Assembly: GCA_022841905.1 (NCBI GenBank)
Contig: JALHQO010000005.1
Span: 221,201 to 285,200, forward strand
Reading direction: 5' to 3'
Length of the DNA: 64,000 nt
From: Hyphomonadaceae bacterium
GTDB taxonomy: Bacteria > Pseudomonadota > Alphaproteobacteria > Caulobacterales > Aquidulcibacteraceae
The translations under genes were made by a program, and so were the position numbers. The notes beneath the pieces were generated by a model. It saw only the letters and a program-made list of their open reading frames with translations. It did no database searches and was not told the DNA's origin. Shown here one piece after another: positions 26,150 through 34,902 of the stretch (position 1 is its first letter; each line of letters opens with the position of its first letter).

Positions 26150-28081
26150 TCATGGCGTGACGATAGCGAAATTCGAGTCCGGGGCATCAAACACTTCATT
26201 CAGGCCTTCAAGTGAGCCTCTGTCGCCACTAACGCGGATCGCGCCCGAAATCACAGCGCGGCGCATCGTTCCGGTGGATAGCGCCTGCAAAAACGCCCCG
26301 CGCGGAGACGTGATGGTAGGCGCGTCCGCCAGCGTGACGCCGCTTTCATGCACCAGAACGCCGTTAGCGATGGTCACCGCAAAACGCTCATTGCGCTCTG
26401 GAAAGACGAGATTGAACGCGAAGCGGCGGGCGCCAAGCTGCTGCGGATTGACGCGCACGGCCAGCAAATCGAGCACGTGCGATGTCTCCGTCGCGGCGAC
26501 CAAATCCGCGCCTTGCGTTGCCGCGGCGCGCGGCGTCACCCCCTGCTCAAGCTCGCGCGCGGCAGTCAGATACATGTTGCGCCAAATCGCGCTCTCCGCC
26601 TGATAGGCCATCTGGCGATGCGTGCGCGCCAGCACTGCGCGTGCGTCGCGATTATCGGGCTCTGAGAAGACCAGATGATTGAGCACCGTCGCTGCCCAGC
26701 GATAATCGCCTTCATCGAACGCGCGCTGGCCTTCCGCCAACACACTGGCCGCGCCGCCCATCGCCCGCACGAAGCGGACGGCCTCTTCCGTCGGCGGCAG
26801 GCGATCCAGATTGGCGGGATTGCCGTCGTACCAGCCCATATAGCGCTGATAGACGGCCTGACTGTTATGCATCAGCGAGCCGTAATAACCGCGATTGAAC
26901 CAGCGGTTCGCCAGCGTATCTGGCAAACGCAATTGCGCGGCGATCTCACGCCCTGTGTATCCCGCATTCATCAACCGCACGCTCTGATCGTGCAAATATT
27001 TGTAGGTGTCGCGATGGCTGGCGATGAAGTCGCGCACCCGCTCGCCGCCGAAGCGCGGCCAGGCGTGGCTTGTCACCATGATCTCGGTGTCGGCGCCGTA
27101 GAGACGCAGCGCTTCGGTCAGATAATCGGCCCATGCTTTCGCGTCGCGCACCAAGGCGCCGCGCGGCGTCAGGATGTTATGCAGCGTCGCATTGGCGTTT
27201 TCTGAAAGACAGAGCACGCCAAAATCCGGGAAAAAGAAGTTCATCTCCGCCGGCGCTTCCGTACCTGGCGTCACCTGAAACACGATGCGCACGCCGTCGA
27301 TCGTCAACGTCTCGCCTGTTGCAGCAATCGTGTGCGTCGGCGGAATGAGGGAAAGCGTGCCGGCGGAGAGCGCAAGGCCGATGCCGGAGGTGACCGCGCC
27401 TTCGACGCCCGGCGTCTCGCCCACGCCGAACTGATAGATCGCCCGTCGCGACATGGCGTTGCCTGCGATCACATTCTCGGTGACCGCGTGCTCCATGAAG
27501 CCGTCCGGCGCAATGATCTGCACGCGGCCCGCCGCGACATCGGCGGCATCGGCAACGCCACGCGTGCCGCCAAAATGATCGGCATGGCTGTGCGTGTAGA
27601 TCACCGCCACCACCGGGCGATCGCCCAAAGTCTGCCGCGCCAAGCTCAGCGCCGCACGCGCTGTCTCGACGCTGGTCAGCGGATCAATGACGATGAGGCC
27701 GGTATCGCCGGCGACGATCGTCATGTTGGCGATATCGAAGCCACGCACCTGATAGATACGCTCAGTGACCCGGAAGAGCCCAGCGCGCGCCAGTAATTGC
27801 GCATGCCGCCAGAGACTCGGGTTCACCGTCTCCGGCGCGGCCTGGTTGAGAAAATCGTAGGCGCGGAAATCCCAGACGACGCGTCCATCGTCGCCGCGTA
27901 TTTGATCTTCGCCCCAGGCCGATACGAATCCGCGTGAGGCAAAATCTTCATCTTCACGATCGCCCAGCGGCAGACTCTCGGCCACCGCTTCTTGCGCCGC
28001 GCGGGTGGCGCTGCTCGCCTGCGCCCACGATGAACCGGGCGCGCACACGAGCGCCGCCGCCAGCACCAACCCTATGCGCAT
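26150..28081 (-). CDS. Secreted alkyl sulfatase (SdsA1/BDS1-like metallo-beta-lactamase fold)
   Basis: The 643-residue protein has a signal peptide (MRIGLVLAAALVCAPGSSWA). The zinc site is THSHADHFGG, with further ligands in SENANATLHN and MVTSHAWPRFGGERVRDF. A helical dimerisation domain follows (~390-520, GGAASVLAEGQRAFDEGDYR), then an SCP2-like C-terminal domain (RFAFNLVFPERNERFAV). This is the layout of type III alkyl sulfatases, which hydrolyse primary or secondary alkyl sulfates such as SDS in the periplasm. It is unrelated in function to the DNA-repair genes on either side. Confidence 0.9.
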   Translation of the reverse strand: MRIGLVLAAALVCAPGSSWAQASSATRAAQEAVAESLPLGDREDEDFASRGFVSAWGEDQIRGDDGRVVWDFRAYDFLNQAAPETVNPSLWRHAQLLARAGLFRVTERIYQVRGFDIANMTIVAGDTGLIVIDPLTSVETARAALSLARQTLGDRPVVAVIYTHSHADHFGGTRGVADAADVAAGRVQIIAPDGFMEHAVTENVIAGNAMSRRAIYQFGVGETPGVEGAVTSGIGLALSAGTLSLIPPTHTIAATGETLTIDGVRIVFQVTPGTEAPAEMNFFFPDFGVLCLSENANATLHNILTPRGALVRDAKAWADYLTEALRLYGADTEIMVTSHAWPRFGGERVRDFIASHRDTYKYLHDQSVRLMNAGYTGREIAAQLRLPDTLANRWFNRGYYGSLMHNSQAVYQRYMGWYDGNPANLDRLPPTEEAVRFVRAMGGAASVLAEGQRAFDEGDYRWAATVLNHLVFSEPDNRDARAVLARTHRQMAYQAESAIWRNMYLTAARELEQGVTPRAAATQGADLVAATETSHVLDLLAVRVNPQQLGARRFAFNLVFPERNERFAVTIANGVLVHESGVTLADAPTITSPRGAFLQALSTGTMRRAVISGAIRVSGDRGSLEGLNEVFDAPDSNFAIVTP

Positions 28082-28135
28082 CGTCTCCCCCCCGATTTTT
28101 GTGCAGGCTGCGCCAGCGCGCGCGCGCGCGCAAGA

Positions 28136-30682
28136 TCAGCTCATCGCCTCGGCGATCAGTGACGCAGCGTCCTCCAGGATCGCCTCTTCCGCTTCGCCCT
28201 GGATTGGCACGCGGCCGACCTCCAACATCACCGGCGCGGCAAACGGCGAGACGTGCGGCAAGTCGCGATGCACCAGCCTACCCTTGATCCGCCGCAACAG
28301 AGCGCCGAGGCGCTTTAGATCCATATAGCCCTCGCCCGCATCCGCGAGCGCCGCTTGCATCAGAATATGGTCGGGCTCGTACTGCTTCAGCACGTCGAAG
28401 ATGAGATCGGCGGAGAAGGTCACTTGCCGGCCCGTCTGCTTATCCGCCGCCACCGCCTTGCGCTGGATCATGCCGGCGATCACCGCGCATTTCGCGAACA
28501 TCGATTTCATCAGGGTCGATTCCGCCAACCAGCTTTCGAGATCGTCGCCCAGCATGTCTTCGTCGAACAATACGTCGAGATCGACATCGCCCATGGGATC
28601 GAGCCCCCAGACGGCGACCGCATACTCACTCGCCAGAAAGCCGAGCGGCTTTTTGCCCGCGCGCTCTAACCGGCGCGAAAGCAGCATGCCGAGCGTCTGG
28701 TGCGCCAAGCGCCCCTCGAACGGGTAGCAGACGAGATAGTGCTTCAGCCCGCGCGGAAACGTCTCGATCAGCAGATCATCCGGCGCCGGCACGACGGAGC
28801 GGCGCTTTTGCATCTTGATCCAGTCGCGCACTTGCTGCGGCAGCTTCTTCTGGCGCTTCGGATCATGCAGCAACTGCCGCACGCGCTCGGCGAGGAAAGT
28901 GGAAAGCGGAAACTTGCCGCCGGCATAGGATGGAATTTTCGGATTCTGCTCCGCCGTCGCGCGCACCACCAAGGCATCGCTCTCGCGCACGCCGATGAGG
29001 CGCAAGATTTGGCCGCCGAAAATGAACGTGTCACCCGGCGTCAGCCCTTCGATGAACCATTCCTCGATCTGGCCGAGCCTGCGCCCCGGCGTCATCGGCG
29101 ACGGCGCGTCGCTCTTCGGCACGCCCGGCCGCGGCCGCATGCCCGCGCGCATCGCCAAGCGCACGTCCAGCATCTCACTTTCAATGATCGCGCCGACATT
29201 CATGCGATGGCCCTGCGCGACCGAAGCATTACGAGCGCGCCAGCGGCCGGTCGTCAAATCCTGCACGATGCGCTTATAGCGATCGTACGAGCGCAACGCG
29301 TAACCGCCGGTCGCCACCAGATCGATAACGCGATCGAACTGCGCGCGCGTGAGATCAGCGTATGGCGCGGTGGAGGCGACCTCCTCATATAATTCATCTG
29401 CGTCGAACGGCTCGCCGCAGGCGCACCCCATCACGTGCTGCGCCAAACAATCGAGCCCGCCCGCCCGTGCATCCGCGCCATCAAGCGCGCCTTCCAGCAC
29501 AGCTTCCTGCGCCGCCCGGCACTCCAGCACTTCGAACCGATTGCTCGGCGCAAGCAAAGCGCGCGACGGTTCATCGAGCCTGTGATTGGCGCGCCCTATC
29601 CGTTGCACCAAACGCGCGCATCCTTTCGGCGCGCCGATCTGGATCACCAGATCGACATCGCCCCAGTCAATACCGAGATCGAGCGTCGAAGTGCACACCA
29701 CCGCACGCAACTCGCCGCGCGCCATGGCGGCTTCGACCTTGCGCCGCTGTTGCACATCGAGCGAGCCGTGATGTAGAGCGATCGGCAAGCCATCATCGTT
29801 GACGCGCCACAACTCCTGAAACGTCATCTCCGCCTGCGCGCGCGTGTTGACGAACACCAGCGCCAGCCGCGCGCGCTTGATCGCTTCATACACTTCCGGC
29901 ATCGCATGCCGCGCCGTATGCCCCGCCCACGGAATCCGCGCGTCAGAGTCGAGCACGTCGATCACCGGCGTAGCGCCAGGCGGCGCGCGCACGATCACCG
30001 ACTCCCCCTCCCCTTGAGGGGAGGGGGTTGGGGGGCGGGGTGAAGCGCCGGCGCCAAGCAACCACCGCACCAGCCCCTCTTCATCCGCCACCGTCGCACT
30101 CAAGCCGATGCGACGATGCGCCGGCGCCCAGCGGCGCAGGCGAGCCAATGCGAGCGCCAGCAAGTCGCCGCGCTTTGTCGGCGCGATGGCGTGAATTTCG
30201 TCGATCACCACCGCTTGCAAATCCTCGAAGAACACGCGCGCGTGTTCGCTGGCGATCAGCAGACACAATTGCTCAGGCGTCGTGAGCAGAATGTCAGGCG
30301 GGTGCGCGCGCTGGCGCTGGCGCTTGTGCGGCGGTGTGTCGCCAGTGCGCGTCTCCAGCCGGACGCCCAACTGCATCTCGTGCGCCGGCGCTTCCAGATT
30401 GCGCGCGACATCCGTGGTCAGCGCTTTCAGCGGCGAGATGTAGAGCGTGTGCAGTTTGTGCGACCGCCGCAGCCCGCCCTCGTCCGCCAACGGCGCAAGC
30501 TCGATCAGGCTCGGCAGAAATCCCGCCAGCGTTTTGCCGGCGCCGGTCGGCGCGATCAGCAGCGTGGAGAGCCCCGCTTGCGCCCGGCGCACCAGTTCCA
30601 ACTGATGCGCGCGCGGGCGCCAGCCGCGTTCGGCGAACCACGCTTCAAAGCGTGGCGGCAAGGCGAGCGTGGGGACGTCCAT
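28136..30682 (-). CDS. Ligase-associated DEXH-box DNA helicase (Lhr-like)
   Basis: The start at 30682 gives 848 residues (MDVPTLALPPRFEAWFAERG); the longer frame upstream is non-coding. Helicase motifs are APTGAGKT, TLYISPLKALTTD, LLTTPEQLCLL, VIDEIHAI, LSATV, CTSTLDLGIDWGDVD and QRIGRANHR, followed by the winged-helix and C-terminal regions of Lhr-type helicases. The family works in DNA damage responses with PdeM and an ATP-dependent ligase. Just after the SAT motif the protein carries SPRPPTPSPQGEGES, coded by a palindromic repeat inserted in frame. Confidence 0.92.
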   Translation of the reverse strand: MDVPTLALPPRFEAWFAERGWRPRAHQLELVRRAQAGLSTLLIAPTGAGKTLAGFLPSLIELAPLADEGGLRRSHKLHTLYISPLKALTTDVARNLEAPAHEMQLGVRLETRTGDTPPHKRQRQRAHPPDILLTTPEQLCLLIASEHARVFFEDLQAVVIDEIHAIAPTKRGDLLALALARLRRWAPAHRRIGLSATVADEEGLVRWLLGAGASPRPPTPSPQGEGESVIVRAPPGATPVIDVLDSDARIPWAGHTARHAMPEVYEAIKRARLALVFVNTRAQAEMTFQELWRVNDDGLPIALHHGSLDVQQRRKVEAAMARGELRAVVCTSTLDLGIDWGDVDLVIQIGAPKGCARLVQRIGRANHRLDEPSRALLAPSNRFEVLECRAAQEAVLEGALDGADARAGGLDCLAQHVMGCACGEPFDADELYEEVASTAPYADLTRAQFDRVIDLVATGGYALRSYDRYKRIVQDLTTGRWRARNASVAQGHRMNVGAIIESEMLDVRLAMRAGMRPRPGVPKSDAPSPMTPGRRLGQIEEWFIEGLTPGDTFIFGGQILRLIGVRESDALVVRATAEQNPKIPSYAGGKFPLSTFLAERVRQLLHDPKRQKKLPQQVRDWIKMQKRRSVVPAPDDLLIETFPRGLKHYLVCYPFEGRLAHQTLGMLLSRRLERAGKKPLGFLASEYAVAVWGLDPMGDVDLDVLFDEDMLGDDLESWLAESTLMKSMFAKCAVIAGMIQRKAVAADKQTGRQVTFSADLIFDVLKQYEPDHILMQAALADAGEGYMDLKRLGALLRRIKGRLVHRDLPHVSPFAAPVMLEVGRVPIQGEAEEAILEDAASLIAEAMS
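30004..30027. repeat. Palindromic repeat inserted in frame in the helicase gene
   Basis: CCCCCTCCCCT (30004-30014) and AGGGGAGGGGG (30017-30027) are perfect reverse complements around TG. The element and its flanks code PTPSPQGEGE on the helicase strand. This Pro-Ser-Pro-Gln-Gly-Glu-Gly peptide and its GC-rich hairpin are the signature of REP-type elements scattered through many proteobacterial genomes. Confidence 0.8.
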
Positions 30683-30771
30683 CCGCCCCTTATGTAGCGC
30701 GGCCCCGCGTTCATCGAAGCCCCATTGCGCGGCTGGGCGGCGCGGCCTAGTGGCGCTTAAAGGAGGACAAA

Positions 30772-31251
30772 ATGCGGATACTGACGATGATGGCGGCAGC
30801 CATGACGGCAAGCGCGTGCGTTTCGGTGGACGTCGCCGAGACGGATAGCCCAGCCCTGCGTGAGACGATCGTGCCGCAGCAATGGCGCAGCACCTACGAA
30901 GAATATCACTTTGCGCCCGCCGTCCGCGCTGGCGACTATGTCTTTCTCTCTGGCGTCGTCGCCGCACCTGTCGGCGGAGGGACCAACGAAGAAGCCTTCG
31001 AGGCCGGCTACGACCGCGCCTTCGCCGTGATCGCCGCGGTGCTGGCCGAGGCTGATGCGGAGTGGAGCGATGTCGTCGACATCACGACCTATCACACTGA
31101 TCTTCCGGCTCAGTTCGAGGTCTTCGCGCGCGTGAAGGACCGCTACGTTCCCGAACCTTACCCCGCTTGGACGGCCATTGACGTCGATCGCCTGCTGCTG
31201 GACGAGGGCGTGGTGGAAATCCGCGTGATTGCTTACGCGCCGCGCGATTGA
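30772..31251 (+). CDS. RidA-family lipoprotein
   Basis: A strong AGGAGGA site precedes the ATG. The 159-residue protein has a lipoprotein-type signal (AAAMTASACVS), then a RidA (YjgF) domain: AGDYVFLSGVVAAP, DVVDITTYHTDL, VKDRYVPEPYPAWTAIDVD and VEIRVIAYAP. Classical RidA deaminates enamine/imine intermediates using an Arg in the PAR motif; here that position reads PAW, as in the Rid subfamilies without deaminase activity. An envelope location plus loss of the Arg argues against the textbook role. The true function is unknown. Confidence 0.8.
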   Translation: MRILTMMAAAMTASACVSVDVAETDSPALRETIVPQQWRSTYEEYHFAPAVRAGDYVFLSGVVAAPVGGGTNEEAFEAGYDRAFAVIAAVLAEADAEWSDVVDITTYHTDLPAQFEVFARVKDRYVPEPYPAWTAIDVDRLLLDEGVVEIRVIAYAPRD

Positions 31252-31283
31252 GGCGCGGCCTGGGGCGTGGCAAGCTGCTGGTC

Positions 31284-31961
31284 ATGTTTACTCGCCTCCT
31301 CACACTCGCCGCGCTCCTTATTGGAGGCTTCGCCTGGTCCGCCGCTGCACAGCAGACCGGCGCCGCCTTGCTGGCCCAAGCTGTCGCCGCGACGCAATCC
31401 GCGCAGGCGAACTACGCCTTTGACTTCGAACTCGACACGCGCGAGCAGCAATGGCGCGCGCGCTTCCATCCAAACGCCAACCCGCGCCTGCGCCTCACGC
31501 AGCCGAGCCGCGAGTCACTCGACAATGACGGCCGCCGCGCCTTCGATCGCTTGGCCGAGCAGATGGACGGCGTGTCCTGGTGCGCCAGCGAGCATATGGG
31601 CCGCGTCGAGGATGTACGCCTGGTGCGCGAGGATGAAACCAGCGCCACATACGCGTTCCAGCCGACGGCGGAGAGCATTCGCGGCGAGCAAGCGCGCCGC
31701 TTTGCCGACCGCTTGCGCGGCGAAATGACGATGCTCAAAGCCACGCCCGACATCAGCCGCGTGCGGCTCTATATCCCGGCCGGTTTTAGCCCGATGCCGC
31801 TGGTGCGCGTCGATCACGTTAACATCGTCATCACCTGCGCCATCGCGCCGAACGGACGCCGTTACGCGGCCGAGACCGTGACGGAGATGCGCGGCTCGGC
31901 TTTTGGTCAAGACTTCAACGAACGCAGCATCCAGCGCGCGCGCAATCTGAGCGCCACGTGA
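31284..31961 (+). CDS. Exported protein of unknown function
   Basis: The ATG at 31284 begins a signal peptide (RLLTLAALLIGGFAWSAAAQ), giving 225 residues in total; an ATG 12 codons upstream would bury the signal. The mature part is mixed alpha/beta with YAFDFELDTREQQWRARFHP and NGRRYAAETVTEMRG, faintly like LolA-type or outer-membrane-stress proteins, but I see no defining motif. Two Cys (SWCASEH and VITCAIAP) could form a disulfide. It overlaps the next membrane-protein gene (GTGA), so the two probably act together. Confidence 0.65.
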   Translation: MFTRLLTLAALLIGGFAWSAAAQQTGAALLAQAVAATQSAQANYAFDFELDTREQQWRARFHPNANPRLRLTQPSRESLDNDGRRAFDRLAEQMDGVSWCASEHMGRVEDVRLVREDETSATYAFQPTAESIRGEQARRFADRLRGEMTMLKATPDISRVRLYIPAGFSPMPLVRVDHVNIVITCAIAPNGRRYAAETVTEMRGSAFGQDFNERSIQRARNLSAT

Positions 31962-32668
31962 CTGGCCCCTACCAGCAACTCAGCGCTGAGCGCATTTTAG
32001 CAACGCTGGATAAGCTTCACGCCCGCATCGTCGCGCGCTTTCCCGAAGCTGGCCTTGTCCGCGTCTGCGCCGACTTGATCGAGACCGCGCGCTTTTCCGC
32101 CAGCGACGCCGCGCGCCTGGCCCGCCCCGCCATTGTTTGGCGCCTAGCAGCGCTGGCGCTCGTTCTCCTCGGCCTCGCCGCGCAGGTGGCAGCCTTCAAG
32201 TTTCTACGCATCGAAAGCGGGTCACTCAGCGCGCCGGATTTGGTGCAGGGCCTGGAAGCGGCGGTGAACCTGCTCATCCTGTTCGGCGGCGCGGTCTGGT
32301 TTGTGTTGTCGGTGGAAGAGCGGATCAAGCGACGGCGCGCGCTCGATGCGCTTCACCGCCTGCGCTCGCTCGCGCATGTCGTGGACATGCACCAGCTCAC
32401 CAAGGACCCAACCATCGTCCTCGACACGCAAAAGACCGCAGCCTCGCCCGAGCGGACGATGTCGCAGTTCGAACTCACCCGGTATCTCGACTATTGCGCC
32501 GAGATGCAGGCGCTGATCGGCAAACTGGCCGCGCTCTATGGCGACCGCATGCGCGACGGCGTGGTTATCGACGCGGTCAACGATATCGAGAATTTGACCA
32601 ACGGCCTGGGCCGCAAGATCTGGCAAAAGATCACCATCATCAGCGCGCTCGACGAAAGCGCCCCCTGA
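31958..32668 (+). CDS. Two-TM membrane protein of unknown function
   Basis: A GTG start overlaps the previous TGA. The 236-residue protein has an N-terminal helical segment, two TM helices (WRLAALALVLLGLAAQVAAF and NLLILFGGAVWFVLSVEE), then a ~130-residue cytoplasmic helical domain with MHQLTKDP, FELTRYLDYCAEMQALIGKL and NDIENLTNGLGRKIWQKI. I recognise the general pattern from uncharacterised alphaproteobacterial proteins but no named domain. Coupling with the exported protein upstream is the only functional hint. Confidence 0.65.
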   Translation: MTGPYQQLSAERILATLDKLHARIVARFPEAGLVRVCADLIETARFSASDAARLARPAIVWRLAALALVLLGLAAQVAAFKFLRIESGSLSAPDLVQGLEAAVNLLILFGGAVWFVLSVEERIKRRRALDALHRLRSLAHVVDMHQLTKDPTIVLDTQKTAASPERTMSQFELTRYLDYCAEMQALIGKLAALYGDRMRDGVVIDAVNDIENLTNGLGRKIWQKITIISALDESAP

Positions 32669-32734
32669 TCTAAAGATGGCGGGAACACGTAACCGGCCTG
32701 GACGCTTGTCACCGCAACGCGTTTCGAGGACCGT

Positions 32735-33133
32735 ATGACCTATATGATCGCCCTGCTCGCGACTGGCGTCGCCTTCGGCATTGCCGATGCGCTGTGGCTG
32801 AGCAACGCTGTGCCGCGCATTTACCGGCCGATGATCGGCGAGCTGTTGAGCGACAAGCTCAATGTCGGCGCGGCTGTCGCGTTCTATTTGATCTACATTT
32901 GCGGCATCGTGTTCTTCGCCGTCCGCCCGGCGCTCGATGAAGGAAGCCTGATGAAAGCGGCGCTTTATGGCGCAGCGCTCGGCTTCGTCGCCTACGCCAC
33001 CTACGATCTCACCAACCAAGCCACGCTGCGCGTCTGGGACGTGCGGCTGACGCTAATCGACATGGCTTGGGGCACCTTCGCAACGGGCCTGGCGGCGTCG
33101 ATTGGCTACGCGGTCGCGGCGCGCTTTAGCTAA
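32735..33133 (+). CDS. DUF2177 membrane protein
   Basis: This 132-residue protein has four TM helices and the DUF2177 features: an N-terminal ADALWLSNAVPRIYRPMIG and a central YATYDLTNQATLRVWD followed by DMAWGTFATG. Function is unknown across the family. It overlaps the convergent hydrolase gene by eight bases. Confidence 0.8.
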   Translation: MTYMIALLATGVAFGIADALWLSNAVPRIYRPMIGELLSDKLNVGAAVAFYLIYICGIVFFAVRPALDEGSLMKAALYGAALGFVAYATYDLTNQATLRVWDVRLTLIDMAWGTFATGLAASIGYAVAARFS

Positions 33134-34163
33134 ATTGCCCCTTCAGCGCTGGCGCCGTCTCTTGCGCAATGCGCCGGAGCGCTTGCTCGGCGGCGCGCGT
33201 CGCACTCGGGAACGCGACAAAGCCATGCGGCAGTGACTCAAAGCAATGGTAGCGCGTCTTCACGCCCGCATCCTGCAGCAGCTCCGCGTAGGCCGCGCCC
33301 TGATCGAGCAGCATGTCGAAGCCAGCGGTATAAATCAGCGCCGGGGCCAGACCGCGTAGATCCTGCGTGCGGATCGGCGAGATGCGCGGGTCGCTCGGGT
33401 CTGCATGCTCCGGCAGATATTGCTTCATGAAGAAGTCGATCGTCTCGGCGGTCAGCGGCCAAGCGTCGGCGAAATCGTGCACGGACGGCGTTTCGCTCAT
33501 GAAATCGACGGCCGGATAGATCAAGAGCTGCAACACTGGCGGTTTCGTTTTGCGAAATTCCTGCGCCATGATCGCGGAGAAATGCCCGCCCATGCTGTCG
33601 CCACCGACAGCCGCTTTGCCAACCGGCGCGCCGTAACGAGCAGCGTTGTCGACGGCCCACGAATAGGCGGCCATGCAGTCTTCGAGACCAGCCGGAAATT
33701 TGTGCTCAGGCGCGAGCCGATAATCGACCGAGAGCACCGGCGCGCCAGCTTCCTTCGCGATCAGCGCGCATAGACGGTGGCAGGTCTCGAGCGAGCCGAT
33801 GACGCCGCCGCCGAAGTGGAAGTAAACGAGCATAGCCGCTGCATTGTCGCGCACGGTCGGCAGGTAGAGCCTGCACGGCACCGAGTGGCTCCGCCCAGTG
33901 ACATAGACCTTCTCGATCCGCACGCCCGGCACTTTGCCGCCGCCGAAGATTTCGGCGCCCGCTTCAGTCTGCGCACGCAAGAGCGCGACGCTCATCGAAT
34001 CCCACGGAATGGCGCGCTCGCGTGCTTTCGCTTCCAGGAATTGCATGCGCGGATCGAGCGTCATGCCGCGCACCACCCGCGGTTGGCCGCCCGATGCCTT
34101 GATCAAGGCTTCGTCGGAGCGCGACAAAGCAAGATGCACGAGCGCCTTGCGCAGCCAGGACAC
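33126..34163 (-). CDS. Alpha/beta hydrolase, hormone-sensitive-lipase family
   Basis: This 345-residue esterase has the oxyanion motif HFGGGVIG (in place of the usual HGGG), DYRLAPEHKFPA, the nucleophile in GGDSMGGH, an acid in the SDPRISPI region and a His in LPHGFVAF. It should hydrolyse short acyl or aryl esters in the cytoplasm. It lies 18 bases downstream of a TetR gene on the same strand, so the two form a small operon whose operator is shared with the divergent thioesterases. Confidence 0.9.
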   Translation of the reverse strand: MSWLRKALVHLALSRSDEALIKASGGQPRVVRGMTLDPRMQFLEAKARERAIPWDSMSVALLRAQTEAGAEIFGGGKVPGVRIEKVYVTGRSHSVPCRLYLPTVRDNAAAMLVYFHFGGGVIGSLETCHRLCALIAKEAGAPVLSVDYRLAPEHKFPAGLEDCMAAYSWAVDNAARYGAPVGKAAVGGDSMGGHFSAIMAQEFRKTKPPVLQLLIYPAVDFMSETPSVHDFADAWPLTAETIDFFMKQYLPEHADPSDPRISPIRTQDLRGLAPALIYTAGFDMLLDQGAAYAELLQDAGVKTRYHCFESLPHGFVAFPSATRAAEQALRRIAQETAPALKGQFS

Positions 34164-34181
34164 GCTTATTCTCTCCTACCC

Positions 34182-34802
34182 TTAGGATTTCCGCGCTGCG
34201 CCTTGCAGGCCGTTCAGCAACAGACCTGTCACGAACCGCGCCGCCGCATCGATATCGGGCGGCGAACGGCGCAACATCTCCGCACCCACCTCTTGCGCGG
34301 TGCCGATGCAAGCGCAAGCGAGATAGTCTGCGTCCACACGCGGCGCATCGCCTCGCGCCACGGCTTCTTCGAGGCTTTGGCGGACCTCTTGATAGACCGC
34401 CATCATTTCGGGCGTGTCCATACGCAGCACGTGTGGGCGCCGCTCATCGATCGGCCGGCCCTCGGTGCGGTTATCGGCGACGATGAATTGGAAGTAGGCC
34501 ACGAAGGCGCTGTGCAGATAATCTTCGAAGCTGCGCGCATTCTCGCGCGCCATGCGCAGGATCGGACGGAAGCGGCGCGCGCCGTCATCGGCCAGCGCCT
34601 CGTACACTTCCTCCTTCGACTTGAAGTAATTGTAGAAGGTGCCGGAGGCGAGTTGGGTGCCGCGGATGATGTCGCGCACGGTCGCAGCCTCGTAGCCGAG
34701 CTGCGCGAACACCTCGCGCGCCGCCGCCAGGATCGCCAACCTGTTCGCCGCCTTGGTCTTTTCGCGCTTGCCGACCGGCTCCAGCGCTATTGCGTCGGTC
34801 AT
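34182..34802 (-). CDS. TetR-family regulator
   Basis: This 206-residue regulator has an N-terminal HTH (REVFAQLGYEAATVRDI, then GTQLASGTFYNYFKSKEEVY) and a C-terminal ligand domain with ACIGTAQEVGAEML. It is followed by an esterase gene and is divergent from two hotdog thioesterase genes, so the likely inducer is a lipid or acyl-CoA-like molecule. A palindrome in the divergent promoter region (34844-34856) is a good candidate operator. Two TetR features elsewhere in the window are not close paralogues by eye. Confidence 0.9.
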   Translation of the reverse strand: MTDAIALEPVGKREKTKAANRLAILAAAREVFAQLGYEAATVRDIIRGTQLASGTFYNYFKSKEEVYEALADDGARRFRPILRMARENARSFEDYLHSAFVAYFQFIVADNRTEGRPIDERRPHVLRMDTPEMMAVYQEVRQSLEEAVARGDAPRVDADYLACACIGTAQEVGAEMLRRSPPDIDAAARFVTGLLLNGLQGAARKS

Positions 34803-34843
34803 AGGGGCTCCCGAGTCATCCCGACGTTATACCGTCACAAAAA

Positions 34844-34856
34844 TGACGTTACGTCA
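34844..34856. promoter_or_regulatory. Candidate operator between TetR and thioesterase genes
   Basis: TGACG-TTA-CGTCA forms two perfect five-base half-sites. A second, looser pair (GACG-TTATAC-CGTC) lies just to its left near 34822-34835. Both sit in the 100-base divergent promoter region, 42 bases from the TetR start. Confidence 0.5.
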
Positions 34857-34902
34857 ATTTCATGCGATGGCGGGATGCAGCCGGCGCTGCTAGCACCGGG
34901 CG

